Source: Thermoplasmatota archaeon (GTDB taxonomy: Archaea; Thermoplasmatota; E2; DHVEG-1). Taken from it: a DNA stretch of 18,456 bases. Numbering within the stretch: position 1 is the first letter of the stretch; every line of letters begins with the position of its first letter. Shown here piece by piece: positions 1 through 8,100 of the stretch. The notes beneath the pieces were generated by a model. It had not been told where the DNA came from, did no database searches, and saw nothing but the letters and a program-made list of their open reading frames with translations. The position numbers and the translations under genes were made by a program. The DNA lies in the NCBI GenBank assembly GCA_030612095.1, contig JAUWOO010000017.1, forward strand, positions 1 to 18,456, in the 5' to 3' direction.

Positions 1-1
1 A

Positions 2-301
2 TTCATTGAGGAACGAATCGATGTACCGTTACCAGAGGATTGGGTAAGAGTATTTCCGCTTAATTTCAAGGGGGGAGCAGGACCTATACAACGCCAAGGA
101 TTACTACTTCGCCTTTTCATGATGCGATATAAGGGCGAAGAAATAATTATCTACTGCGGTTCTGGGGGGAGAAGTTTTATTGCCACTCAAATTCTCATTG
201 AAAATAATTTTAATGGAAAAATATACAACATGGTTGGAGGAATAAATGCATGGAAGGCAGCAGGACTGCCAACTGTTAAAGGTCTAATACCTTCATTATA
301 A
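2..301 (+). CDS. Rhodanese-like domain protein, 5'-truncated by the window edge
   Basis: The frame is open from the first bases of the window, so the true start lies outside; an internal ATG at 119 is not a credible start because the preceding residues continue the domain. The C-terminal half of a rhodanese fold is clear. It has a beta strand running into the active-site loop YCGSGGRS, whose cysteine would carry the persulfide. The helix IATQILIENNF and the closing MVGGINAWKAAGLP motif follow, both typical of single-domain rhodanese/GlpE-type sulfurtransferases. The visible N-terminal part (RIDVPLPEDW) resembles the 'H-I-N-I-P-L' strand of the family but lacks a recognisable GHIPGA motif. The likely role is sulfur transfer or persulfide handling in the cytoplasm; the substrate is unknown. 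It converges on the minus-strand operon that follows, so no link to acyl-CoA metabolism is implied. Confidence 0.8.
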   Translation, partial: FIEERIDVPLPEDWVRVFPLNFKGGAGPIQRQGLLLRLFMMRYKGEEIIIYCGSGGRSFIATQILIENNFNGKIYNMVGGINAWKAAGLPTVKGLIPSL

Positions 302-450
302 ACAATTTTTGGCGACTTTGGAAGATAATCGTTTCATATGTTGAGCGATGTAGCGCATCTTTTAATTGTCTTGTAGATTCTCCATTTATTGAGGGTTTGC
401 TGTAAAACTGATGAAAATATACCAGACGTCAAGTTTGATACAGGTAAACC

Positions 451-1908
451 TTATTTCTTCCTAGGTTCGACCTTTATATCTTCCTTTATGTCTGCTAGTC
501 GTTTTGCAAGTTCAATATAATGATTGATGTCAGAACTTGCATTAATCATCATTTTTGCACCGTCTGGGGAGCCACCACCATGCATGCAACCAGGAACGCC
601 TGCCCCTATCGTCAGCCATTCTATAAGTCGAGCAATCTTGGCACGTGTTTCACCAGAGCAATTCGCTTTTAGATACTTCTTGAGAAGGTCACCGTATCTG
701 GGGTCATTGATATCTTTACATGATGGCAAACACCCTGTTTCGGCAATACCGCCAGTCATGTCTTGTGTTATACGCTTAGTATCATATGGAAGTCTTGCAA
801 CATGTACCTTATTTACGTTTGAGAGCAGTGCATCTGGAATCCATACGCCAGAGGGGTGCTTTCGACCTAGGGCACCTGCAGCTACACCCATGCCAAATGT
901 GGTTTCATTGTTTATGATCATCTGTGTTATTTTTTCTCTGAATACTTTTTCAGAGAGCCCATTTGCTCTGGCCATGAGTGCTGCGGCACCTATCATAAGA
1001 TCTCCCTGGCCAGCTACACATCCACCTATTGCTGCCCGGTATGGTTTTATAAAATTCATAACTGCCTTGAGTGCAAAGGCAAACTCCCCACACATAAACA
1101 CTCTTTCCTTTGGAACAAAGACATCTTCAAATAATAGATAAGCCTGGGTTATACCACCGATGTCAACAGGAATATCAAATCCTTCCTCTTGTTCCCGCGT
1201 ATCACTCGGCCGTCTCGTTTCGACAATGGTCAGATTTTCAATATCGCGCGGTATGACAAATGAGACCGCATAGTCTTTATCCGCCTCCCTATATCCAGTA
1301 CCAGGCATTATAAAAATTTCATTTGCAGCTGCAACACCACAAATCATTACTTTTGCCCCTCTGACAACAATACCATCTTTTCTTTCTTCAACCACATGCA
1401 GGCTCATGTCTGGATCCTTTTGCATGGTTGGAGATTTAGAGCGATCTCCCTTAGGATCTGTTAGTGCACCAGAAATGGTGATATCACGTTTTTGAGCATC
1501 CTCCAACCATTTTTTGATTCTCTTGTGATAGTCTGTTCCTAGTTCTTTGTCCATGTCGTAGGTTGCTGACCACATGGCATTGATGGCATTAAAACCAGCA
1601 CATCTGCCTCCAGTGCAAGTGCCTGTAAGATTAAACATAAGGCGCTTCATACGTACGTTTGCTATCATATCCTCGGCGCTACTAATAATTGAAAGATAAC
1701 GCGATACCCTTTCGCCAGTTAGATTTGATTTAGTTGTTATAATATCTTTATACTCATCATTCTGTGCAGCATCAAATATCTGAGCATGACCTTCAACAGT
1801 TCTCTTTGTAGCAGGGTGAGTTGTAACATCCTCTATTAGTTCACCAAACTTGTAGATATTTGACTTCATTTTCTTTAGGCTTTGCTTGTATTCTTTAGAA
1901 GTTTTCAT
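451..1908 (-). CDS. 4-hydroxybutyryl-CoA dehydratase / HpaB-superfamily flavoprotein with non-canonical active site
   Basis: The 485-residue length and overall layout match 4-hydroxybutyryl-CoA dehydratase/vinylacetyl-CoA isomerase (AbfD, about 490 aa) and the related 4-hydroxyphenylacetate hydroxylase family. AbfD uses FAD and a [4Fe-4S] cluster. Its ligands are, from memory, Cys99, Cys103, His292 and Cys299. Here C98, C103 and C297 are present, but the first pair is CTGGRC (four residues between) where AbfD has three. The residue aligned with His292 is Tyr290. Other catalytic positions also differ: Thr190 is Cys190, Tyr296 is Ile294, Lys300 is Val298, and Glu455 appears to be Gly440 just before MHGGGSP. 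Structural motifs such as RCAGFNAINA, the GGC region and MHGGGSPD remain. The reaction is therefore uncertain; it may be a different acyl-CoA isomerase or dehydratase, or another flavin reaction. It is last in the six-gene operon. A clear Shine-Dalgarno (AAAGGAG) precedes the ATG. Confidence 0.85.
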   Translation of the reverse strand: MKTSKEYKQSLKKMKSNIYKFGELIEDVTTHPATKRTVEGHAQIFDAAQNDEYKDIITTKSNLTGERVSRYLSIISSAEDMIANVRMKRLMFNLTGTCTGGRCAGFNAINAMWSATYDMDKELGTDYHKRIKKWLEDAQKRDITISGALTDPKGDRSKSPTMQKDPDMSLHVVEERKDGIVVRGAKVMICGVAAANEIFIMPGTGYREADKDYAVSFVIPRDIENLTIVETRRPSDTREQEEGFDIPVDIGGITQAYLLFEDVFVPKERVFMCGEFAFALKAVMNFIKPYRAAIGGCVAGQGDLMIGAAALMARANGLSEKVFREKITQMIINNETTFGMGVAAGALGRKHPSGVWIPDALLSNVNKVHVARLPYDTKRITQDMTGGIAETGCLPSCKDINDPRYGDLLKKYLKANCSGETRAKIARLIEWLTIGAGVPGCMHGGGSPDGAKMMINASSDINHYIELAKRLADIKEDIKVEPRKK

Positions 1909-1914
1909 AACTTA

Positions 1915-2445
1915 TCATTCTCCTTTCATTCTAAATTCCCATTCACACCATAAATCATCACGGTGTTTATCGGGCGGACAGACATTACATTTCGCTTCGA
2001 TGTTTGGATTAAATTCTTTTGCAAAGGCTTTTAGAAAACCCCATCTTACAGGTTTGCAAGCAAATTCACTTAAGCCCTTTTTCATCCGTGTATTTTGAAC
2101 TCTGCAACTTACATTTCTAACAAATGCTCTTTCTTTTTCAACAACAATTTCTTTGTCATCAAGATCAAGCGTCCAGCCTGAAAGACGCAGTCCTTCAATC
2201 ATAGACGGAATATCATTGCCTGAGATATCAAAAAGTTTTTTTAACTTACGAGCCTCGATCTTACCCATAACCTCCCAGACCTTTCTGTCTATTTCTGTTG
2301 CAGCCTCGGTACCCCATTTTTCTTCAATGCCAAGATAATACAATCCATCAACAGCCCACATATCTCTTAGATGCATGAAAATAAAATCCGCCATCTTTTC
2401 CTTGGGGATTTCTGAAATTAGTTTTCTATCTTCTTCCCTGTCCAT
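1915..2445 (-). CDS. DUF6125-like cysteine-containing cytosolic protein
   Basis: I recognise the pattern of a small family (DUF6125-like) often encoded beside acyl-CoA dehydrogenase and ETF genes, but I know of no demonstrated function. The N-terminal half is helical, with the motif HLRDMWAVDGLYYLGIEEKWG. The C-terminal half carries conserved-looking cysteines: C-R-x-Q near residue 115, F-A-C, a CNVCPP motif, and a final WCEWEF. This arrangement resembles the 2-amino-thiazoline-4-carboxylate hydrolase fold or a metal/cluster site, which is inference only. An upstream in-frame TTG at 2463 would add six residues. I prefer the ATG because an AGGGGAAAT Shine-Dalgarno lies just before it. The gene starts about 20 bases after etfA and ends six bases before the dehydratase-like gene, so it is cotranscribed and probably works with them. 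Confidence 0.7.
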   Translation of the reverse strand: MDREEDRKLISEIPKEKMADFIFMHLRDMWAVDGLYYLGIEEKWGTEAATEIDRKVWEVMGKIEARKLKKLFDISGNDIPSMIEGLRLSGWTLDLDDKEIVVEKERAFVRNVSCRVQNTRMKKGLSEFACKPVRWGFLKAFAKEFNPNIEAKCNVCPPDKHRDDLWCEWEFRMKGE

Positions 2446-2465
2446 ATCTATTTCCCCTGTCAAAA

Positions 2466-3422
2466 CTAACCCATTTTCTCTTTAACTGCGTTTGTCAATT
2501 TAGGAAGAATCTCATAGAGATCCCCCACGATGCCATAGTCAGCAGATTTGAAGATCAACGCTTCAGGATCCTTATTTATGGCTACGATAACTCCAGAATC
2601 ACGCATGCCTGCTATATGTTGTATTTGTCCAGAGATGCCAGCAGCGATATACAGTTTAGGTTTTACTTTATGACCGGAAAGACCTATCCAATGTTCCTCG
2701 GCCAACCATTTCAAATCAGCTGCGATGGGGCGAGAACATCCAACTGTTCTGCCCTTTAGAATTTCTGCAAGATCATCAACTAGTTTTATATCGTCTTTAT
2801 TTTTGAACCCACGTCCACAAGATACAATGATTTCCGCATCCTCGACATTCACGCCTTCAGATTTCATTTCCTGAATTTTCAGTATCTTGGAAGCTGATTT
2901 TTCTACATCAAACTTCTTTTTGACAACATCTCCTGTGTGTTTATCGTCCTTTGGTAATGGGTCAAAAACCTTTGAAGGTATAGTTGCAATTTGTGGTTTG
3001 GAGTTGAACTGTTCCACGGCAATGGCGTTACCACTGTATACAATCCGTTCTGTAGTAAGTTTCTTATCCTTAAAATAAAGATTTGTACAATCTGTAACAC
3101 AGCCTGTGTTTAATCTGCTTGCCAGACGCGGAGCTAATTCTTTGCCATTTTTATTAGATCCGATTAGGACTGTCTCGGCTCCTGTTTCCTTAATTATGCT
3201 TTCCAGAAGCTCGGTATATTCCTCTGCTTTGAACGACTCGATGTCTGTTTCTGCAACAAACACCTTATCAGCGCCATGAGCAATGTATTCTTTAGCAAGT
3301 GCGTCATCGTTCTTCCCGATCACTACTGCAGTAAGTTTTTTGCCCAGTTCTTTTGCAAGTTCACTTCCCTTGGACAGCATCTCCAAAGTCAATTTTTTAT
3401 CATCAGAAAATACTAGAACCAT
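2466..3422 (-). CDS. etfA: Electron transfer flavoprotein, alpha subunit
   Basis: ETF alpha binds FAD and, with EtfB, takes electrons from acyl-CoA dehydrogenases. At 318 residues it has the normal family length. Residues 1-190 form the N-terminal Rossmann-like domain, with the GSNKNGKELAPRLASRL strand-helix and the QIATIPSKVF strand. Residues about 196-318 hold the FAD-binding domain: SCGRGF (201-206), VGCSRP (227-232), LSGHKVKPKLYIAAGISG (248-265), the QIQHIAGM segment and NKDPEALIFKSADYGIVGDL (283-302). All are typical ETF alpha signatures. The start is supported by a GAGGTGAT Shine-Dalgarno a few bases upstream, in the six-base gap after etfB. No FixC/FixX-type ETF:quinone oxidoreductase is visible in the window, so the final electron acceptor is unknown. 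I cannot tell from sequence whether this ETF is bifurcating. Confidence 0.95.
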   Translation of the reverse strand: MVLVFSDDKKLTLEMLSKGSELAKELGKKLTAVVIGKNDDALAKEYIAHGADKVFVAETDIESFKAEEYTELLESIIKETGAETVLIGSNKNGKELAPRLASRLNTGCVTDCTNLYFKDKKLTTERIVYSGNAIAVEQFNSKPQIATIPSKVFDPLPKDDKHTGDVVKKKFDVEKSASKILKIQEMKSEGVNVEDAEIIVSCGRGFKNKDDIKLVDDLAEILKGRTVGCSRPIAADLKWLAEEHWIGLSGHKVKPKLYIAAGISGQIQHIAGMRDSGVIVAINKDPEALIFKSADYGIVGDLYEILPKLTNAVKEKMG

Positions 3423-3428
3423 TTTCTA

Positions 3429-4190
3429 TCACCTCAATACTCCTTCTTTAGCAAGACTATCAACCAGATTCTTCACAGATTCGTCAACATTGTCCTTGTA
3501 GATAATGTTCTTTCTTTCCATCGGAATCCCATTCAGTTCAACAGCATCAATCTTGGGATTTAACCCATCTGCTAGTGATTCAACGGTCCAGTCATTGATT
3601 GGTTTATTGGCTGCACCAAGAATCTGCATGAGACTTGGCAATCGAGGTTCGTTAATCTCCTTTGTAACAGTGATAAGTACAGGATAAGTAGATTCGGTCG
3701 TCACAGATTTATCACCCATATTACGGTCAGCAGTGATCTTATCTTTTTCGGCATTAACACTTTGAGCGTATGTAATCTGGGGGATACCAAGCAGACCTGC
3801 GAGTCTTGGTCCAATCTGTCCAGAAAACAAATCAATAGATGCCTCGCCACAAAGTATGATATCGTATTCTCCAATCTTTTTTATGGCCTCCGTCAGTAAA
3901 GTAGATACAACATGATAATCGTATTTATCTGGATATGGGATCAAAATTCCTTCATCAGCACCCATGGCAAGCAGCTCTTTTATCCTTTCTTTGGCATCGG
4001 CTGGTCCAACAGTTAAAACCGTTATCTTACCACCATGCTTATCCTTGATTTTTATAGCTTCTTCCATTGCGTTTTTATCAATGTCACTTATCTTCTGCGG
4101 TACACCCTGTAAAATCGGCTTTTTTGTACTGGAGTCGACTTTCATTTCAGAAACGTCCACAACCTGTTTTGCACAAACAATTATATTCAT
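3429..4190 (-). CDS. etfB: Electron transfer flavoprotein, beta subunit
   Basis: EtfB pairs with EtfA and binds AMP or, in bifurcating ETFs, a second flavin. The protein is 253 residues, normal for the family. It opens with IIVCAKQVVD, continues with a nucleotide-binding core (KITVLTVGPADAKERIKELLAMGAD at about 55-79, then DIILCGEASID and GQIGPRLAGLLGIP at 110-137), and carries the diagnostic signature VTKEINEPRLPSL at 175-187. The usual Arg...Asp-Gly-Gly stretch just before the signature reads ADRNMGDKS, a mild variant. The gene sits between the acyl-CoA synthetase (15 bases upstream) and etfA (six bases downstream). An AAGGAG ribosome site precedes the ATG. Placement directly with an acyl-CoA dehydrogenase in one operon makes that enzyme the likely electron donor. 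Confidence 0.95.
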   Translation of the reverse strand: MNIIVCAKQVVDVSEMKVDSSTKKPILQGVPQKISDIDKNAMEEAIKIKDKHGGKITVLTVGPADAKERIKELLAMGADEGILIPYPDKYDYHVVSTLLTEAIKKIGEYDIILCGEASIDLFSGQIGPRLAGLLGIPQITYAQSVNAEKDKITADRNMGDKSVTTESTYPVLITVTKEINEPRLPSLMQILGAANKPINDWTVESLADGLNPKIDAVELNGIPMERKNIIYKDNVDESVKNLVDSLAKEGVLR

Positions 4191-4205
4191 AACTATCTAA
4201 TCTCC

Positions 4206-5828
4206 TTATATTCCCTTCTTTTCTTTTTCTAATTCTCTTAGAACCTTCCTCTTTATTTTACCACTCTGGGTCTTGGGGAGCTCCTCAACAAACTCAATCT
4301 CTCGGGGATACTTGTAAGGAGCAGCAACTTTTTTTGTATGTTCCTGGATATCCTTTACAAGTTCGTCCGATGCTTTGTTTTTATCATGAAGAATGACAAA
4401 TGCCTTGACAATCACACCACGGATGTCGTCTGGGCTAGCTACAACTGCACATTCTAGCACGTCAGGGTGAGAAATAATTGCTGATTCAACTTCAAAAGGA
4501 GAAATACGGTATCCACTTGCCATTATAAGATCGTCATCTCTTCCGCTAAACCAAAAATATCCATCCTCGTCCTGATACAGTACATCACCACTTAGGAACC
4601 ACTCGTTTTTAAAGCTATTAGAGGTCTTCTCAGGTTTATTCCAATACTCTTTAAACAGGCCAGGATCGGTTTTTTTGACGGCAAGCATTCCCGGTTCACC
4701 AGGTGGCAGAGGATTTCCATCCTTATCGATAACCGCGCAGGTATGGCCTGGCTGAGGGCGACCGCATGAACCCGGCTTTATATCCATATCTCTCATATTC
4801 GAAAGATATACCATAACCTCTGTCATTCCAATGCCATCGTATATTTCAAGACCAAACATTTCCCTCCACTTCTTGATAACTTCAGGATTTAATGGTTCGC
4901 CTGCTGAAATACAATGTTTCAACGAGGAAAGGTCATATTTTTTCTCAGCATCTTTTATGGTGACAAACATACGATAGGCAGTTGGGACGGATGCAAGGTT
5001 TGTAATCTTATATTTCTCGATCAATTCATACCAACGCTCGGCGTTAAACTTCCCATCATAAACAAACATAGTAATGCCCCATCTCCAGGGGTAAAGAAAG
5101 CCATTACCTAGTGGAAAAATCCAACTAAGATCTCCAGTATGGCCAATGATATCGTCCCCACCAGCATTCTGCCAATAAAGTACACTAGGGTCATTACCAG
5201 GGACCCAACGATGCAAATGAACGGCACCCTTCGGATTGCCAGTCGTTCCAGAAGTATAACAGAAGAACGCCATATCGGAACTACTTGTTTCTTCTAGTTT
5301 CAAGAATTCTGAGGAATCCTTCATGAGATCATCATAAGAAAGCTCATCGTCTTTTGCATCATCTACGATTATTACATGCTTAAGTGTTGGACATTTGTCC
5401 TTAATTTTGTTCACCTCTAAAGCATATTTGGAGGTTGTAATCACGGCCTTGGATTTACTATCATTAATCCGATATTCTATCTCGTGTTCCCGAAACATTA
5501 CACTGGATGGAATAGGTACAGCACCAATCTTGACACCACCAATAAACGAAATCTGAAATTCAGGAATATTTGGGAGACGAATAAGAAAACGTTCTCCCTT
5601 TTTAAAACCAAGATTCTTTAAGACGTTACCAAATTTATTCGAAAGAGATTTCATCTCTCCAAAGGTAAATTTCTTGGAATTCCCTTTAGAGTCCTCCCAA
5701 AGTAGTGCTATCTTATCTTTGTTTTTTCCCTCAGCATGCTTGTCAATAACGTCGTATCCGATATTGTATTTCTCTGGTATGTCCCACTTCCAATTACTAA
5801 CTTCTTCTTTGTAGGTAAACTTTCCCAT
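4206..5828 (-). CDS. AMP-forming acyl-CoA synthetase (acetyl/medium-chain type)
   Basis: This is a member of the ANL adenylate-forming superfamily that activates a carboxylate with ATP and CoA to acyl-CoA, AMP and PPi. Numbering from the preferred ATG: P-loop-like motif YTSGTTGNPKG at 191-201, the tryptophan-rich substrate/ATP region GDLSWIFPLGNGFLYPW, the A5 motif YDGIGMTE, the A7 motif SGDV, the hinge region GRDDDLIMASGYRISPFE, and the catalytic Lys524 in PKTQSGKIKRK. The layout resembles ACSM-type medium/short-chain synthetases. The exact acid is not readable, but the operon and the neighbouring mutase make butyrate, isobutyrate or another short branched acid likely. A GTG at 5843 would add five residues; I chose the ATG because a GGGAGG Shine-Dalgarno lies directly upstream of it, inside that extension. 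Second gene of the operon. Confidence 0.92.
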   Translation of the reverse strand: MGKFTYKEEVSNWKWDIPEKYNIGYDVIDKHAEGKNKDKIALLWEDSKGNSKKFTFGEMKSLSNKFGNVLKNLGFKKGERFLIRLPNIPEFQISFIGGVKIGAVPIPSSVMFREHEIEYRINDSKSKAVITTSKYALEVNKIKDKCPTLKHVIIVDDAKDDELSYDDLMKDSSEFLKLEETSSSDMAFFCYTSGTTGNPKGAVHLHRWVPGNDPSVLYWQNAGGDDIIGHTGDLSWIFPLGNGFLYPWRWGITMFVYDGKFNAERWYELIEKYKITNLASVPTAYRMFVTIKDAEKKYDLSSLKHCISAGEPLNPEVIKKWREMFGLEIYDGIGMTEVMVYLSNMRDMDIKPGSCGRPQPGHTCAVIDKDGNPLPPGEPGMLAVKKTDPGLFKEYWNKPEKTSNSFKNEWFLSGDVLYQDEDGYFWFSGRDDDLIMASGYRISPFEVESAIISHPDVLECAVVASPDDIRGVIVKAFVILHDKNKASDELVKDIQEHTKKVAAPYKYPREIEFVEELPKTQSGKIKRKVLRELEKEKKGI

Positions 5829-5849
5829 AAATATTCCTCCCACATCTTA

Positions 5850-7016
5850 TTATCTGAGTAGACTTCCAGCTATAACCATTTTTTGTACTTCAGAAGTACC
5901 CTCATAAATCTCAGTTATTTTAGCATCTCTAAATAGCCGCTCAACAGTATATTCCTTAGTGTAACCATATCCGCCGTGAATTTGCACGGCCTTAATTGCA
6001 GCATTCATTGCCGTTTCAGAAGCAAAAAGCTTGGCCATGGCAGCCTCTTTGGAGAAACGCCCTCCCTTGTCCTTTGCATATGCTGCATTATAAAGGAGAT
6101 ATCGAGCAGCCTCTATGCTTGTGGCCATCTCGGCAATCATCCACTGGATTGCCTGGAATTTTGCAATGGGCCTTCCAAACTGTTGACGCTGTTTTGAATA
6201 TTCAATACTTTCATCAAGTGCTGCCTGAGCAATTCCTACTGCTTGTGCAGCAATGCCAATTCTTCCACCATCTAGAGTATTTAACGCAATTTTAAATCCA
6301 TCACCTTCTTTTCCCAGAAGATTTTCTTTTGGGACCTCCATCTCTTCAAAAATAAGTTCAGAAACCAAGTTTGCATTGATGCCCATTTTATCAAAGATGC
6401 TGCCAACCTTAAATCCCTTCATGGTATTTTCAACAATAAATGTGCTAATTCCTTTTGCCCCTGCACTTTTATCTGTTACTGCAAAAACAATGATGATGCC
6501 AGCTTTAGGTCCACTGGTAATAAAAGTTTTGTCACCATTTATAATGTATTTATTACCTTTAAGCTTGGCAGTTGTCTGCATCGCTCCAAGATCGGAACCT
6601 GCATTAGGCTCCGTACCAGCAAAAGCACCGATTTTTTCTCCTTTAGCAAGAATGGGTAGATATTTCTTCTTTTGTTCCTCAGTACCATATTTCATTATGG
6701 GATAAGAAACGAGAGAGTTGTGTACAGAGGTTATCACGCCTGTCGATGCACATTTTCTTGATATCTCCTCAATAACTGTTGCGTAGCTGATTGTATCAAG
6801 TGCGGCTCCGCCATATTCAGTTGGAATAAAGATTCCTAAAAGCCCAAGTTTCGCCATTTTTTCAAGTGTTTCAGTCGGGTATTCTCCCTTTTCGTCAAGT
6901 TCCGCAGCTATTGGTCCTACTTCTTTTTCAGCGAATTCTCGCACCATCTTTTGTATCATTTTTTGTTGATCATTTAATTCTAATTTCATGGGGGGCTGAA
7001 TAAAATTCGAAAACAT
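5850..7016 (-). CDS. Short/branched-chain acyl-CoA dehydrogenase
   Basis: FAD enzyme that introduces a 2,3-double bond into acyl-CoA and passes electrons to ETF. At 388 residues it has the length of butyryl-CoA or short/branched-chain acyl-CoA dehydrogenases. Motifs include GAFAGTEPNAGSDLGAMQT (flavin and substrate loop), ITSGPKAGIIIVFAVTD, the SKQRQQFGRPIAKFQAIQ helix, IHGGYGYTKEYTVERLFRDA, and the catalytic base Glu372 in IYEGTSEVQ, the position used by short-chain and bacterial enzymes. Family members usually begin at the MKLELNDQQ segment. The internal ATG at 6989 may therefore be the true start, although no ribosome site precedes it. The ATG at 7016 lies close to the predicted transcription start. 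It heads the operon, with etfBA downstream as the electron acceptor. Substrate is inferred from context as butyryl-, isobutyryl- or 2-methylacyl-CoA. Confidence 0.95.
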   Translation of the reverse strand: MFSNFIQPPMKLELNDQQKMIQKMVREFAEKEVGPIAAELDEKGEYPTETLEKMAKLGLLGIFIPTEYGGAALDTISYATVIEEISRKCASTGVITSVHNSLVSYPIMKYGTEEQKKKYLPILAKGEKIGAFAGTEPNAGSDLGAMQTTAKLKGNKYIINGDKTFITSGPKAGIIIVFAVTDKSAGAKGISTFIVENTMKGFKVGSIFDKMGINANLVSELIFEEMEVPKENLLGKEGDGFKIALNTLDGGRIGIAAQAVGIAQAALDESIEYSKQRQQFGRPIAKFQAIQWMIAEMATSIEAARYLLYNAAYAKDKGGRFSKEAAMAKLFASETAMNAAIKAVQIHGGYGYTKEYTVERLFRDAKITEIYEGTSEVQKMVIAGSLLR

Positions 7017-7034
7017 AAAGGTTGCGGTGTGAGT

Positions 7035-7042
7035 ATTTATAA
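7035..7042 (-). promoter_or_regulatory. Candidate archaeal TATA box for the acyl-CoA dehydrogenase operon
   Basis: On the minus strand the sequence reads ATTATAAATA, a good archaeal TATA match. The centre is about 22 bases before the ATG at 7016 and about 49 before the alternative ATG at 6989. With the usual spacing of about 26 bases, transcription would start near 7012. This gives either a near-leaderless message or a roughly 23-base leader before 6989. Confidence 0.5.
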
Positions 7043-7138
7043 TGTAAACAGGAGAAGTGAAAAGAAATAATGAATGATTAAATTATAGTAGATTACGGCA
7101 ATCAACGTTGTTCCAATTACCGATAGTAGTGATCCATC

Positions 7139-7417
7139 TCATTTTTGTTTACGGTTTTTTTCGATTTTTTGCCGTATTTCTGCCCATTCACCCTGATTTT
7201 CTTGTTTCCATTTACTAAGATCTAGAGTCTGTCCTTCACTTTCTGTTGATGACTTAAGTTTGTCATTTCGATAGGATGATTTATCGAATCTTTGTAGTGT
7301 TATTATTGGGCGATTTTGTTTATCGATGTTTCCATATCGTGTGTTTTTTTCTTTTGTTGGTAAAATTAGTTTTCCATCTTTGAATCTTGCACGTCCTACT
7401 ATTTTAGTACTGTCCAT
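7139..7417 (-). CDS. Small hypothetical protein, highly charged
   Basis: I do not recognise this 92-residue ORF. It begins MDSTKIVGRARFKDGKLILP, a stretch that could form short beta strands. It continues with a lysine/glutamine-rich tail (LSKWKQENQGEWAEIRQKIEKNRKQK) likely to be helical. There is no signal peptide, membrane segment or cysteine. A GGTAGATGAT sequence a few bases before the ATG could serve as a ribosome site. It lies between the two divergent metabolic operons. Its terminal codons are about 120 bases from the dehydrogenase start, so it is not part of that operon's coding run. The bias to charged residues and the free-standing location make it less certain than its neighbours. 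Confidence 0.4.
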   Translation of the reverse strand: MDSTKIVGRARFKDGKLILPTKEKNTRYGNIDKQNRPIITLQRFDKSSYRNDKLKSSTESEGQTLDLSKWKQENQGEWAEIRQKIEKNRKQK

Positions 7418-7526
7418 TCGATATCATCTACCTATTGATGCGGTTTGTTGTCTTTGTATCATTAGTAGTAGACATAAATCTTTCTGTGATATGGCAAACA
7501 GGAGAAATTTCAATAAAAGAAAGAGA

Positions 7527-7534
7527 TATAATAA
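7527..7534 (+). promoter_or_regulatory. Candidate TATA box for the adenosyltransferase-mutase operon
   Basis: TATAATAA within GATATAATAACC, centred about 30 bases before the ATG at 7560. At normal archaeal spacing transcription would begin about three to four bases before the ATG, giving an almost leaderless message. Confidence 0.45.
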
Positions 7535-7559
7535 CCTTGATAATTAGGTGTACAACAAT

Positions 7560-8084
7560 ATGACATTAGAAAAGGGCCTTATTCACATATATACTGGTAA
7601 TGGCAAAGGGAAGACTACTGCTGCGATTGGACTGGGGGTTAGGGCAACGGGCAATGGTCTTAAGGTCTATATGGTTCAATTTATGAAAGGAAGAAGATAC
7701 AGTGAGATAGATGCTCTGGAACACATTCCAAATTTTACTGTTTTTCAATCTGGTAGGGATGAGTTTGTTTCAAAAGAAAATCCTGAGCAGATTGATATTG
7801 ATCTTGCTATGAAGGGTTTTGAACACGCAAAAAAAGTAATAAATGCTGGAAAACATGATTTGGTTATTTTAGATGAAATAAATGTCGCTATTGATTTTAA
7901 TCTACTTCCGCTAGAAGATGTATTAAATCTTCTTGAGGAAAAACCAGAAAAAGTCGAACTTGTGTTGACAGGTCGCTATGCTGATCCGGAAATAGTGAGA
8001 CAGGCAGATCTTGTTAGCGAGATACTAGAAATTAAACATCCTTATCAAGAGGGTGTGCAGAGTAGAAAGGGGATAGATTGGTAG
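7560..8084 (+). CDS. Cob(I)yrinic acid a,c-diamide / cob(I)alamin adenosyltransferase (CobA/BtuR type)
   Basis: Transfers the 5'-deoxyadenosyl group of ATP to the cobalt of a corrinoid, making the adenosylcobalamin needed by the mutase encoded next door. Family signatures are all present: the unusual P-loop GNGKGKTT at 13-20, QFMKG, the Walker B-like DLVILDEINVAID, ELVLTGRYADPEIV, and the C-terminal KHPYQEGVQSRKGIDW. At about 174 residues it has the family length. An in-frame GTG at 7548 could add four residues; the ATG is preferred because AGGTG sits at good spacing before it and the promoter places the transcription start close by. The gene is first in a plus-strand operon and ends about 16 bases before the mutase large subunit, a clear functional pairing. 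I do not assign a symbol because cobA, cobO and btuR are used inconsistently. Confidence 0.93.
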   Translation: MTLEKGLIHIYTGNGKGKTTAAIGLGVRATGNGLKVYMVQFMKGRRYSEIDALEHIPNFTVFQSGRDEFVSKENPEQIDIDLAMKGFEHAKKVINAGKHDLVILDEINVAIDFNLLPLEDVLNLLEEKPEKVELVLTGRYADPEIVRQADLVSEILEIKHPYQEGVQSRKGIDW

Positions 8085-8100
8085 TTCGGGGGAGATTGGT

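Noticed and set aside
302..450. Possible RNA gene or small ORF in the gap after the rhodanese gene
   Set aside because: No cloverleaf, conserved RNA motif, ribosome site or convincing ORF was found; it is a plain convergent intergenic stretch.
524..1141. 205-residue plus-strand open frame opposite the dehydratase-like gene
   Set aside because: It lies wholly antisense to a clearly recognisable protein, has no ribosome site or family resemblance, and is rich in residues expected from antisense translation.
451..7016. A 4-hydroxybutyrate carbon-fixation cycle segment
   Set aside because: The dehydratase homologue lacks the known catalytic residues, and no other cycle enzymes (4-hydroxybutyryl-CoA synthetase of known type, crotonyl-CoA hydratase, succinyl-CoA reductase) are seen.
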